DNA of 64,000 nucleotides from CAZUCE01 sp964619265. GTDB lineage: Bacteria > Planctomycetota > UBA1135 > GCA-002686595. A model generated the notes under the pieces. The model was not told where the DNA came from. It worked only from the letters and a program-made list of their open reading frames with translations, and ran no database searches. Below, in pieces: positions 1 through 8,800 of this stretch. Numbering within the stretch: the first letter of the stretch is position 1; each line of letters begins with the position of its first letter. The stretch is from assembly GCA_964619265.1 (NCBI GenBank), contig CAZUCE010000010.1, forward strand, positions 60,927-124,926, in the 5' to 3' direction. Position numbers and translations under genes: made by a program.

Positions 1-2229
1 GCAGACGCCGGGCGTCGCGCTGCGCAGCGGCTAGAGCAGGCCGGGCTTCCGGCCACCTTTGTGGGCGCCGGCGAACTGGGGGATCGTTCGGTTCCGCGGA
101 TCGTGGTTGGGACCTTCGACGAGCCGCGGATCGCTGCGCTGGCCAAGAGCTTTGGGGCGATGGCGACCGGTCCCCGGAGATTCGAACTCGCCGAGCTCGA
201 GTACCGCCGGGCCGAAGACTATCTGTGTGCGGTGCTCCCCGATCCGGAGCGCACCGGGCTCCCGCTGGTGCTGTTCGCCGGGCTCAATGCCGAGGTGCTC
301 GAGCGTTCCTGGGAGCGCTGGGTGCCGGGCTGGCGCTGCGGCGTCGACGTCTATCGCGCCGGTGAGTTCGAGCGTCGACTGCGGCTATCGAACATCGAGG
401 GTGAACTGCGTTGCCGAGAAATCGAGTCGACCCGACGGGTGTTGCCCGACCGTCGCGACGACTTGACTACCTGGCGCGGCGCGGCGTTCATCCTGTTCGT
501 CGAACAGGCGCGCGTCAAAAACCGTGAGCTGATCGACTACACCGAGCGGGTCGAGGAGGCGCGCCAGCTCGCTCAACAGGTGCTGGGACCGTTGGCACCG
601 ACGCCGCGCCTCACGCTGTTCGTGCACACCTCGGCTACGGAGATGATCGAGGAGACCGGGCGGCTGGTACCGGCTTTCGTTTCACCGGTGGCGAACGTGG
701 TTCACGCTCTGGTCGGGGAGCCGGGCGTTCCCGATGACGGGGGGGCGCTGCTGATCGAGCGGATCGCCGAGCGCTGCCTCGGGCCGAGTGGTCTGGGTGG
801 GTTCAGCGCCGCCGTTGGCGTGTGGTCCACCGGCATGTTCCTCGGCCGGCCCCTGGAGGAAGCAGCTCGGGATGCCTTGATCTTCCTCAGCGAAGAGGAA
901 AGCCGTCTAACGTCCCTGTTCAGCGCGGCCAGTCTGCCGGCCCAATTGGTCGTTCCCTTGCGGGCAGAGTTCGTCGAGGTGGTTCGCCGGGTGCGCGGGC
1001 CTGAAGGGCTCCGTGAGCTGTGGGAGGGTGGCCTCGATCCCTCCGACGCCGAGCTCGAACAGGCGTTCCAAGAACGAGTTCGCGAGTTGCGAGTCCCGGC
1101 TGGCGAACGAGTCGCAGATTCGGAGGCCGGCTCCCCAAAGCCCGGGGATGAGTCGAGCGGAATCGGTTGGAAGATCGGGGTGGGCGGTTGGACCGGTTGG
1201 CCCGAAGCCGGGGAGCGTGCCGAGTGGATTTCGGGGGAACGCTTCGAGTCGTTCGCTGAGGCTGGCGCCAATTTCCTTCGCGTGGCCTATCCGATTGCGC
1301 CGGGACGGCCGGATGACGGCTGGTTTCACCCGGAGGAACACCTGCCCGGCGCCGGGGAGGAGCATTGGTTCGCGGGTCTTTCGGATCTCGAGCGCGTGGC
1401 TCTTTGCCAGCGTGCGCGCACGCTTGGGATGGAAGTGGCCCTAGAGCCTCGGTTGCTGGATTCGCCTTCGGCTGGCTTGAGCGGATGGCTGGTGCAGCCC
1501 AGCGAAGCAGCCTGGAACGAGTGGTTCGATCGCGCGGAGCGCATGTTGGGCGCCCAGGCCATGGTGGCCGAGCGCGCTGGCGCGGCGTGGTTCCTGTTGC
1601 CCGGTGAACTCGACTTGGCGCTGCTCAGCAACCCCAGCCACGTGCAAAAGCAAAGGGCCGCGCACAAAGCTGCCTCGCTTGCCGTGGATTTGGCCGAACT
1701 GCGATTGGCCCGCTGGACCGAATTGATCGCCAAGCTGCGGCGCGTTTATTCCGGGCGCATCTCCCTTTCGGTCCAAGATCCTTCGATGCTGGACGCGGTC
1801 GGCTTTTGGTCCGAGCTCGACGCGGTCGGCGCCGAGTTCTTTCAGCCCTGGCCCAGCTTCGAAGATCGCGGGCAGCTACTTCCCGAAGACGAATTGACTC
1901 GCGCGATGCTGGGCATCATCGGCGTACGCACCAAGTTCGCGCGCGAGCTGGGCAAGCCGCTGTTCTTATTTGCGGCGGGCTACCCGCGAACGGCTCGCGC
2001 GGCCGAGCGGCCCTGGATGCGCGGTGGAGAGCTGGACGGTGCTGCGCAGGATCAGTTCTTTCATGCTCTTGAGAAAGCGATCGAGCGCGGACGCCCGAAC
2101 CTGCCCGGTTGGATTGGGCTTAGCCTTTGGTCGTTGCCCGACGAAGAAGGCGCTGCGCTGGGGCGCGGTTTCGGTTTGGATGCGGACCGACTCCGCAGCG
2201 TGCATCCGGGGCTGTTCGATCTTCCGTGA
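1..2229 (+). CDS. Glycosidase-fold (GH113-like) protein, 5' end outside window
   Basis: The reading frame is open from the first base, so the true start probably lies upstream; 742 residues are visible, and a GTG at 61 is a less likely start. The first half has no domain I can name. The second half, from about residue 385, opens with KIGVGGWTGWPEAG and runs through RARTLGMEVALEPRLLD, a Trp-rich stretch, LLPGELDLAL, ISLSVQDPSMLDAVGFW and GKPLFLFAAGYPR. This order resembles the TIM-barrel of glycoside hydrolase family 113 and relatives. The first catalytic Glu could be the E of PGELDLAL. The usual second Glu (E-x-GY in the family as I recall it) reads AAGYP here, so activity is uncertain. The stop overlaps the recG start by 4 bases, so the two are probably translationally coupled. 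The fold call is moderate; the substrate is unknown. Confidence 0.6.
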   Translation, partial: ADAGRRAAQRLEQAGLPATFVGAGELGDRSVPRIVVGTFDEPRIAALAKSFGAMATGPRRFELAELEYRRAEDYLCAVLPDPERTGLPLVLFAGLNAEVLERSWERWVPGWRCGVDVYRAGEFERRLRLSNIEGELRCREIESTRRVLPDRRDDLTTWRGAAFILFVEQARVKNRELIDYTERVEEARQLAQQVLGPLAPTPRLTLFVHTSATEMIEETGRLVPAFVSPVANVVHALVGEPGVPDDGGALLIERIAERCLGPSGLGGFSAAVGVWSTGMFLGRPLEEAARDALIFLSEEESRLTSLFSAASLPAQLVVPLRAEFVEVVRRVRGPEGLRELWEGGLDPSDAELEQAFQERVRELRVPAGERVADSEAGSPKPGDESSGIGWKIGVGGWTGWPEAGERAEWISGERFESFAEAGANFLRVAYPIAPGRPDDGWFHPEEHLPGAGEEHWFAGLSDLERVALCQRARTLGMEVALEPRLLDSPSAGLSGWLVQPSEAAWNEWFDRAERMLGAQAMVAERAGAAWFLLPGELDLALLSNPSHVQKQRAAHKAASLAVDLAELRLARWTELIAKLRRVYSGRISLSVQDPSMLDAVGFWSELDAVGAEFFQPWPSFEDRGQLLPEDELTRAMLGIIGVRTKFARELGKPLFLFAAGYPRTARAAERPWMRGGELDGAAQDQFFHALEKAIERGRPNLPGWIGLSLWSLPDEEGAALGRGFGLDADRLRSVHPGLFDLP

Positions 2230-4298
2230 GCCGTCCCGCGGCCGAAAACCGGGCGTCCCAGACCGAGCCGGCCTGCTCGCTGGAACCGGAGCTGGAACAA
2301 CCGATCACCGTCCTGGCCGGGATTGGCCCCAAGCGCGCAGCGGATCTCAAAGAACTCGGAATCGAAACTCTCGGCGACCTGCTGCGGGTGGTGCCGCGCG
2401 GGCTTGAACGCACCGGACCGCGCGTGGACTTGGCCACGGCATCGGAAAGTGTGGGCGGCTTCGTCCAGGTGACCGGTGAGGTGGCGGCGGTGAGACTTGC
2501 TCGGCTTCCGCGCCGCGGGGTCCTCGTGAGGGTCCGCCTTGAGGACCAATCCGGATCGCTGGACGTCCTGTTCTTTCATCAGCCTTGGTTGGCGAAACAG
2601 CTCGCCGTTGGTCAGCGGCTCGAGCTCTACGGCCGCGTGGTGTTGGCGCGCGAGGCGGCTCTGTCTTCGCCGCGGGTTGGGACGCCGGCCAAGCCGCTGC
2701 CCGAGCCGATTTCGTTGCACCCAGTGCTTCCCGGGGCGGAGGGCGTCAGCCCGGAGTTCCTGGCCGGCCTCGTGCGCCGAGCCTTCGATGAATTTGGCTC
2801 CCATCTGGCCGATCCGATCCCCCTTGAGGACCTCGAGCGCGCAGACCTGCCCGACTTGCGGTCGGCGGTGGGAGAGCTGGTGCGGCCCAGCTCGGCGGCG
2901 GACTTCGCTCGCGCGCGGCGGCGGTTGGCGATCGAATCGGCGCTTGAACTTCAGGCTCGACTGCTGGAACGCAAGGCGAGCGCCAAGCGTCGCTCGAGCG
3001 CCGCGGCACGCTTTGTGGTTTCGCCAGCTCAACGGGAGGAACTGCTCGGGGCACTGCCCTTCGAGCTGACCGGCGGCCAAGCGACGGTCCTTTCCGAAGT
3101 GGAGCGCGATCTGGCGGCCAGCTCGGCGATGCGACGTTTGTTGCAGGGCGATGTCGGGTCGGGCAAGACGGTGCTGGGGCTGCTCGCTTGCGCTATCCCA
3201 GCGCGCTGCGCCGCGCAGTCCGTCTTCTTGGCGCCTACCGAGCTGCTCGCCGAACAGCACTTCGAGGCTTCGAAGGCCTTCGCCAAACGGCTCGGTCTGC
3301 GAACCACCTTGCTGAGCGGCAGCTTGCGGGCCGGCGTGCGCCGCGACCGGCTGGCGAAAATCGCGGCCGGTCAAGTGGACCTCGTGTTTGGGACCCATGC
3401 GCTGTTTTCCAAAGACGTTCGCTACGCGCGGCTGGCTCTGGCGGTGATCGACGAGCAACACCGGTTCGGCGTGACCCAGCGCCGGGCACTGCTCTCCAAG
3501 GGGCGCGAAGTCCACGTGTTGCTGATGACGGCGACCCCGATCCCGCGAACGCTTGCGCTTGCCCTTTACGGCGATCTTGAAGTCTCGACCTTGCGCGAAA
3601 GGCCGCCTGGAAGGCGTGTGGTCCGAACGCGCAGAGTGAAACCGAAAGAACGGTCTCGGATGCTCGGCGCGCTCCACGAACGTTGCTCGCGTGGGGAAGG
3701 CGTTTACTGGGTCGTCCCGCGCGTTGAGACTTCCGATCAGGGGCGCGGAGTCGAAGAGTTGGCCGCGTGGGTTCGGGAGAGCCCTCTGGGGGAGTTTGGC
3801 GTCGAGTGCGTGCACGGGCGTCAATCCGTCACCGAGCGTCAGCGGGCCACTTCACGTTTTCGTTCCGGCAAGAGTCGCATCCTGTGTGGCACGACCGTGA
3901 TTGAAGTTGGAGTGGATGTTCCGGATGCCAGCGCGATCGTGATCGAAGGCGCGGAGCGCTTCGGCCTGGCGCAGCTGCATCAGCTCCGCGGGCGGGTCGG
4001 GCGGCGGGCCGACCTGGATGCGGTCTGCTACCTGATCGGCAAGAACTCGGCCGGTCCACGCCTGGCCCTGCTCGAAGGCGAGGACGATGGCTTCGCGATC
4101 GCCGAGCACGACCTGCGCCAGCGGGGCATGGGGGATCTGGCCGGCCGGCGTCAATCCGGAGAGAATCGGGAAGGCTGGACCGGGGAAGAGGAAGAAGATC
4201 TAGGAGCCCTGCTCTTCGCCCGAGAGGTCCTCGAACGGCGTCCTGGGGCCCGGGCAGCCTTGGCGGCGCGGGCGAGGCGCCGCCTGCTACCGGATTGA
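2226..4298 (+). CDS. recG: ATP-dependent DNA helicase RecG
   Basis: RecG remodels stalled replication forks and branch-migrates Holliday junctions. The 690-residue product matches the usual length near 690. An N-terminal helix-hairpin segment (VLAGIGPKRAADLKELGI, about residue 28) leads into the OB-fold wedge domain (about 70-165). The helicase core then has Walker A GDVGSGKT near residue 308, the DEQH box typical of RecG near 408, TATPIPRTLAL, GTTVIEVGVDVPDA and QLRGRVGRR. The start is taken as GTG overlapping the upstream stop (GTGA); the frame extends further upstream but inside the preceding gene. The C-terminal region retains the RQRGMGDLAGRRQSG segment found in RecG after the helicase motifs. 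Identification is secure. Confidence 0.96.
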   Translation: MSRPAAENRASQTEPACSLEPELEQPITVLAGIGPKRAADLKELGIETLGDLLRVVPRGLERTGPRVDLATASESVGGFVQVTGEVAAVRLARLPRRGVLVRVRLEDQSGSLDVLFFHQPWLAKQLAVGQRLELYGRVVLAREAALSSPRVGTPAKPLPEPISLHPVLPGAEGVSPEFLAGLVRRAFDEFGSHLADPIPLEDLERADLPDLRSAVGELVRPSSAADFARARRRLAIESALELQARLLERKASAKRRSSAAARFVVSPAQREELLGALPFELTGGQATVLSEVERDLAASSAMRRLLQGDVGSGKTVLGLLACAIPARCAAQSVFLAPTELLAEQHFEASKAFAKRLGLRTTLLSGSLRAGVRRDRLAKIAAGQVDLVFGTHALFSKDVRYARLALAVIDEQHRFGVTQRRALLSKGREVHVLLMTATPIPRTLALALYGDLEVSTLRERPPGRRVVRTRRVKPKERSRMLGALHERCSRGEGVYWVVPRVETSDQGRGVEELAAWVRESPLGEFGVECVHGRQSVTERQRATSRFRSGKSRILCGTTVIEVGVDVPDASAIVIEGAERFGLAQLHQLRGRVGRRADLDAVCYLIGKNSAGPRLALLEGEDDGFAIAEHDLRQRGMGDLAGRRQSGENREGWTGEEEEDLGALLFAREVLERRPGARAALAARARRRLLPD

Positions 4299-4470
4299 GT
4301 GCAGCTTCCGCCTCGGAGGTCCACTGCGGGTCTTCGCCGCCCGCGATTTCGGCGGGCTTCCAAGGCGTATCCTGAGCGGCCTGCCGGGGTAGCGATCTCC
4401 AGCTTCCCCCAGTAGCCCCCCGCGAGCCAAAGGCTCGCCTCGGGTCTCCCCCCCAGCCACCTCCCGGTCC

Positions 4471-7400
4471 ATGTCCACATCCCGCTCTTTTCTCGCCGGC
4501 GGTCGCCTCGGCTCAGCAGCTGTTCTGATCGCGCTGTTCGCCGCGCCCGCCGCGGCCCAGCTCGAGATGCCCAAGGAGCGTGAGAGTCAGACCGGAGGCG
4601 AAGAGATCGTTCTGCCGCCCCGGCGGGAGAAGGCCCCCGAAGTGGCCAAGCCGAGCCTGGTGGAGTCCTCCGTGCTGGCGGCGACGCTGCTGGAGGAGTT
4701 GGTTGAGTTGAGAGACTTCGACGAGTCTCGCTCGAAGCTGATCGCGGCCCAATGGGTGGCGCTCGGTGAGGATGGAATCCGGGCGGCTCGGGCTGGCCTG
4801 ACCCTGGACGGGGCAATGCCGATCGTGACCGCTTCGCGGGTGCTGGCTGGCTTCGGTACCCCCGAGGATCGAGCCGTGTTAGATCAGCGACTTTCCGACA
4901 CGCTCCCGCGCAATTCCGTCGCGCCTTTGATCGCGACGCTTCGCACGGTCCGTCCCCGGTATCTGACCGATGAGCGGATGGTGGGGCTGCTCGAACACAC
5001 CCAGGCCACGGTGAGGTCGACGGTCGAACGCGAATTGCGTCAGGAGATCGACGGTCTAGAGGACTTGGTCGAAGAGCTCGGCGAGGAAGAAATCGCGAAT
5101 CGACGCGAGGCGTTTGGTGTCGCGCTCACCGACTTGCTCGATGCGGATCGTTCCGACACGCGCTCGAGGTCCCTGGAGCTCCTGATGCGAATCGGCCGGG
5201 GGCTTGGGCGCGAAGCCGCCTTGCGAAGTTTGCGCGATGAGTCGCCGCGCGTGGCCGCTCGCGCCGTCGAGCTCCTGGCTGACTTGGCTCCTGAGGACAT
5301 CGGACCGGTTCTGACCGAGCAGGCTTTTTCGACGAGCTTCCTGTATCGCGATCAGGCCTACGCGGTTCTAGCGTTGGTCGAGGTCGAAGAGCGAACCGGA
5401 ACCGTTTGGATGGGGGAAGAACAGGTCCCCATGCTGCTCGAAAGTCTGCGCTCGAATGACTTGCTGGCGAGCGGCGCCGCCGCCTTGGCCCTGGCGGGGA
5501 TCGGGTTCCGCGGCGCGGCCGGTGGGGAAGCCAATTGGTACGACCTCGAAGTTCCCCACGCGCTGGTCCGTTCGGTCTCCGGAGCTGAATTTCACCAGGA
5601 TATCGGTCCGGTTTCTGACTTGGCGCGACGCCGCCTGTTGGTTGTGACGGGCAAGGACTTCGGGCCCGACGGACCGGCCTGGCGTGCCTGGTGGACCGAA
5701 TCCGCGCGCGGATTCCGGGCCCGGCGCGCTGGGATCACCCTCCGGGAGGAGGACTTGGCGAGCGTTGCGGTGCGGTTGTTCGATAGCTCGGACGGACGCG
5801 GGCGGCTCGAGTTGCTCGGCCCCCAAGCTGTGCCCAGCGAGGACGGCTCCGACGGGTTTCGTCTCAGCGAAGTCGAGATGGCCGAGCTGGTCGAGGAACT
5901 CCGCGCCCTGGAGCTGTTCACTCCCACGCGCTTGCCGGGTCGCTACGGCACGGGGAGCTCGGAGCGCTCGCTGGAGATTCAATGTGGCAGGCAGGCCAAG
6001 CGATTCACCTTCACCGGCGAGGAAGGTCCGGCTTGGTTCACGAGCGCCCTCGAATCGGTGGATCAACGCATCGAGAGCCAGCGCTGGCAGTTGTTCTTGC
6101 TGTCGCCCGAGGCAGCGGAGGCCGCCGGCCGCGGTGATCTCGAAGAAGTCCGTGCTCGCTGGGAAACTGAGGCGCAGTGGTGGCGTGAGAGTCACCCGCT
6201 TGCCGAGCGCGACCGCCGGTCCTTTGACCTGGTGCTCGAGGGGCTGGTCGGCGCGCGCGGCCTCGACCGAGAGCGTCGCGTTCGAGAACTCGGAGTCTTG
6301 GAGGAGCGCTCCGGTGTCGTGGAGCCCACCGATTTCGCTGGGTTGCTACGGGCGCTCGAGCGCGAGGTGATGTTTGGGGAACGGACCCAAAAATTGGTCG
6401 AGCTCGCCCTCGAAGCCGCGGTTCATCCGGTCCAGGGGGAAGCCGGGGCAAGCTCTTCAACGGAACAGCAGCCCCTCGAGCAGGGCGCCTCGATCGACGA
6501 CGCTTCTTTGGATCGAGCCCGCGAGCTGTTCGATCGCGTCCATCAGGACTTCCGCGAAACCGGCGCCGAGGGACTCGCCACGGTGCTCGATCGCGCCGGC
6601 TTGCGGCTGGCTCGCGAGCTGGTCTTCGATAGTCGTGCGACGGCGCGCCGCCTGGCCACCGAGCCGCTGGCGGCTTCGGTCTCCCAAGGAACTGGCGAGG
6701 CCGCTGACTTGACTTTGTTTGAGCGCTTGCTGGCGGACTCCGACATGCAGGTGGAGATCGGTGCGCTGGAGGCGGTTGGTCACCACGGTCTGAGCGGGTT
6801 TCTTCCCGAAGTCCTGGCCCGTTCGCGGGCCGGTGCACCGCCGGTTCGTGCGGCGGCGCTGCTGGCGGCCGGGGAATTGGGTGGCGACCGAACGGTGGAC
6901 GCCATGATTGCGGCGCTGGCCAGCTCGGAGTTCGAGGTTCAAAGCGCGGCCGTGCGAGGGCTCGGGGCGCTTGGTGCTCAAGACTCCAGTCCGATCCTGC
7001 TTTCGATCCTGTCCCGCGGGAGCAGCGATCCCTTGGCCGCCGTAGCCGAGGAAGCGCTCGCTGATCTGGGGTCTGCCGCTTGGCCGGATCTGCTGCGGAC
7101 GGCCCGGACCCCAAACGCCGGGGGACGCAGGCAGGCGGCCCTTTTGCTCGCGCGCGGAGGAGCGGCTCAGGCGGTTCGACCCCTGATCGACCTGCTGACC
7201 CTCGATCTAAACGACAGCGAAATTGCGCGCGAACTCGCGCTGCTGACCCTGATCGACTTTCGAGGCCAGGAGGACCCGGCCGGCCGCTGGTGGGAGTTTG
7301 TTGAGTCGACCGGCGAAATCGACGACTTGGTTTGGCTGCGCCGTGCTCAGGATCGCGCCGGGATTCCACCGACGCCCTTTGGAAGTCTAGGCGGCCCTGG

Positions 7401-7593
7401 CACCCGCGCGGGCGCGTATAGCCTCTGGCGCGGACTCGGAACTTCCGAGGAGCTGATTGTCGAACGCAGCTACCGCGAGCTCAAGCGACTGCTGAACGGT
7501 GATCTCGAGCCGCTCCCGGCCGCCGGCCGATTGCGCGATGACTGGCGCACACAGCTTTTGAGCCGCATCGACGCCCGCTACGAGAGTCAGTGA
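4471..7593 (+). CDS. Exported HEAT-repeat protein
   Basis: A 1040-residue protein that starts with a Sec-type signal peptide: Arg-containing head, a hydrophobic stretch (SAAVLIALFAAPAAA) and an Ala-x-Ala cleavage site near residue 29. Two blocks of alpha-helical HEAT/PBS-lyase-type repeats follow, about residues 130-330 and 745-960; repeat units such as SSEFEVQSAAVRGLGALG are clear. The middle section is charged and helical without a recognised domain. HEAT arrays usually serve as protein-binding scaffolds, so a periplasmic scaffold role is plausible but is inference. It overlaps the next gene, a lytic transglycosylase, by 4 bases, which suggests a shared envelope role. A 170-base gap containing no gene separates it from recG. 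Confidence 0.8.
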   Translation: MSTSRSFLAGGRLGSAAVLIALFAAPAAAQLEMPKERESQTGGEEIVLPPRREKAPEVAKPSLVESSVLAATLLEELVELRDFDESRSKLIAAQWVALGEDGIRAARAGLTLDGAMPIVTASRVLAGFGTPEDRAVLDQRLSDTLPRNSVAPLIATLRTVRPRYLTDERMVGLLEHTQATVRSTVERELRQEIDGLEDLVEELGEEEIANRREAFGVALTDLLDADRSDTRSRSLELLMRIGRGLGREAALRSLRDESPRVAARAVELLADLAPEDIGPVLTEQAFSTSFLYRDQAYAVLALVEVEERTGTVWMGEEQVPMLLESLRSNDLLASGAAALALAGIGFRGAAGGEANWYDLEVPHALVRSVSGAEFHQDIGPVSDLARRRLLVVTGKDFGPDGPAWRAWWTESARGFRARRAGITLREEDLASVAVRLFDSSDGRGRLELLGPQAVPSEDGSDGFRLSEVEMAELVEELRALELFTPTRLPGRYGTGSSERSLEIQCGRQAKRFTFTGEEGPAWFTSALESVDQRIESQRWQLFLLSPEAAEAAGRGDLEEVRARWETEAQWWRESHPLAERDRRSFDLVLEGLVGARGLDRERRVRELGVLEERSGVVEPTDFAGLLRALEREVMFGERTQKLVELALEAAVHPVQGEAGASSSTEQQPLEQGASIDDASLDRARELFDRVHQDFRETGAEGLATVLDRAGLRLARELVFDSRATARRLATEPLAASVSQGTGEAADLTLFERLLADSDMQVEIGALEAVGHHGLSGFLPEVLARSRAGAPPVRAAALLAAGELGGDRTVDAMIAALASSEFEVQSAAVRGLGALGAQDSSPILLSILSRGSSDPLAAVAEEALADLGSAAWPDLLRTARTPNAGGRRQAALLLARGGAAQAVRPLIDLLTLDLNDSEIARELALLTLIDFRGQEDPAGRWWEFVESTGEIDDLVWLRRAQDRAGIPPTPFGSLGGPGTRAGAYSLWRGLGTSEELIVERSYRELKRLLNGDLEPLPAAGRLRDDWRTQLLSRIDARYESQ

Positions 7594-8279
7594 AATTCGC
7601 CGAGGTGCTCTCGAGCGTTTCAGGTCGGGTGCGCGCCATGGCAGCCGGGTTGTTTTCGGCTTTTCGTGCCCATCCGCGCGCGGGCGCCCTCGCTGCGCTG
7701 GGCTTGGCGCTGGTTTCGTGGGCGTTGCTTCGCGATCGCGACCCGTGGCGTGCCTGGGCCAACGAGCGTGCGGAGACCCGCCTTGTGCGGCTGACTCCCG
7801 ACATCCTTCACACGGCGGCGGAATTCGATTTCGATCCTTACCTGATCGCCGGACTGGTCTACGCCGAGAGTTCGGGGCGTCCGTGGGTGGAGTCTTCCGC
7901 GGGGGCGCTTGGGTTGATGCAGCTCAAGCCGGCCACAGCCGCGGAGCAGGCCGGCAAGCTGGGGGATCCCGAACCCAGTCGCGAAGACCTGTTGCAACCA
8001 CGTGTGAACCTGCGGCTCGGAACGGCTTACCTGGCTTCTTTGATCGAGCGCCAAGGCGGTGATGTGCGCCAGGCCCTGATGGCCTACAACACCGGTCCGA
8101 CGCGCTTCAATCGCTGGCTTCGCGAGGCGGGTGGTTTTCAGGCCTGGCTGGACAAGGTCGAACGCGAGGAAGGCCCAGCTCAAAACGGCAGCATTCGGCA
8201 CTACGCGACCAAGATCTTGGATGCGGCTGCTAGCTACCGGGCGGAAGATCTACTGGGCCTTCGCAAGGCCGAGTCCTGA
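7590..8279 (+). CDS. Lytic transglycosylase, SLT domain, membrane-anchored
   Basis: 229 residues. GTG start overlaps the stop of the HEAT-repeat gene (GTGA). A hydrophobic segment (about residues 30-50, AGALAALGLALVSWALL) is a probable N-terminal anchor or signal. The catalytic domain follows the Slt70/MltE pattern: YAESSG with the catalytic Glu at residue 93, then SAGALGLMQLKPATA, NLRLGTAYLASLI and ALMAYNTGPTRFNRWL. These are the classical motifs of family 1 lytic transglycosylases, which cleave the MurNAc-GlcNAc bond of peptidoglycan to form 1,6-anhydro products. The enzyme therefore acts in the periplasm on the cell wall. Coupling to the HEAT-repeat protein suggests that the latter may position or regulate it (inference). 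Confidence 0.9.
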   Translation: MKFAEVLSSVSGRVRAMAAGLFSAFRAHPRAGALAALGLALVSWALLRDRDPWRAWANERAETRLVRLTPDILHTAAEFDFDPYLIAGLVYAESSGRPWVESSAGALGLMQLKPATAAEQAGKLGDPEPSREDLLQPRVNLRLGTAYLASLIERQGGDVRQALMAYNTGPTRFNRWLREAGGFQAWLDKVEREEGPAQNGSIRHYATKILDAAASYRAEDLLGLRKAES

Positions 8280-8384
8280 GGCGAGGCTTCTCCGGGGGCT
8301 GGGCCCGGGGGCTGGGCTCGGAGACTGCCGTTCGCAATCTGCGGCTTTGCCGTGAGCGCCCCGCGGGCCGCGGTCCGGAACGCG

Positions 8385-8666
8385 CTATTCGGTGCGGACC
8401 CGGTCTAAGCCTGTTTCGCGGTGAACCTCGGCCCTGACCCAGCCGCTGTAGCCGACCTCATCGATGGCTGCTCCGACCGCTGGCCAGTCGCAGTCTCCCT
8501 CTCTGGTTCTTACCTCGAAGCCATGCCACAGGCCCTGGTCCTTAGCCAAGCCATGGCTGAAGTCCTTGACGCCAGTCTTGACCACGCACCTGCCGAGAAC
8601 TCGCAACCAGCTCTCGGGCCAGCCGGTCGCAATCAAGTTCCCAAAATCCAGGCACCCACCAACGTT
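8385..8666 (-). pseudogene. Remnant of sugar phosphate isomerase/epimerase (C-terminal fragment)
   Basis: On the minus strand an open frame of about 94 codons reads NVGGCLDFGN, then GWPESWLRVLGR, VVKTGVKDFSHG, GLWHGFEVRTREGDCDWPAV and GAAIDEVGYSGWVRAEV. This order and spacing match the C-terminal third of the xylose-isomerase-like TIM-barrel family (sugar phosphate isomerase/epimerase), where a metal-site region and a conserved GEGD-x-x-W-P-A-V-x-x-A-L-x-E-x-G-Y-x-G-W-x-x-x-E motif occur. The family is normally near 280-300 residues. Here the first two thirds are missing and the extreme C-terminus is replaced by an unrelated tail and a TAG. The piece lies antisense and just upstream of the ApbE-DUF1080 gene. 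I read it as a decayed gene; a short functional protein is unlikely. Confidence 0.7.
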
Positions 8667-8684
8667 CTTGCTCTCAAACGAGTC

Positions 8685-8735
8685 TGCTTGCGTCAAGGAT
8701 CCCCGCGCAAGCGGGTAGCTTGCTTGCGTCAAAGG
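8685..8735. repeat. Short direct repeat upstream of the ApbE fusion gene
   Basis: TGCTTGCGTCAAGG at 8685-8698 is repeated as TGCTTGCGTCAAAGG at 8721-8735. Between them lies an inverted pair (CGCGCAAGC / GCTTGC). The repeat sits at the broken upstream edge of the epimerase remnant and may mark a past duplication or deletion junction. No transposase or target-site duplication was seen. Confidence 0.4.
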
Positions 8736-8800
8736 ACAACGCCCCGCGCCTGCGCCTCCGCCAACAACTCGGCCCAAGCTCTCGACTCCACCTCTTCAGC

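Noticed and set aside
2061..3824. Long minus-strand open frame opposite recG
   Set aside because: It lies wholly antisense to a secure recG gene, has Arg/Gln/Pro-rich composition and no family motif; such frames are a by-product of high GC.
6038..7369. Minus-strand open frame opposite the HEAT-repeat gene
   Set aside because: Arg/Pro-rich shadow with no motif; the sense strand has a signal peptide and HEAT repeats.
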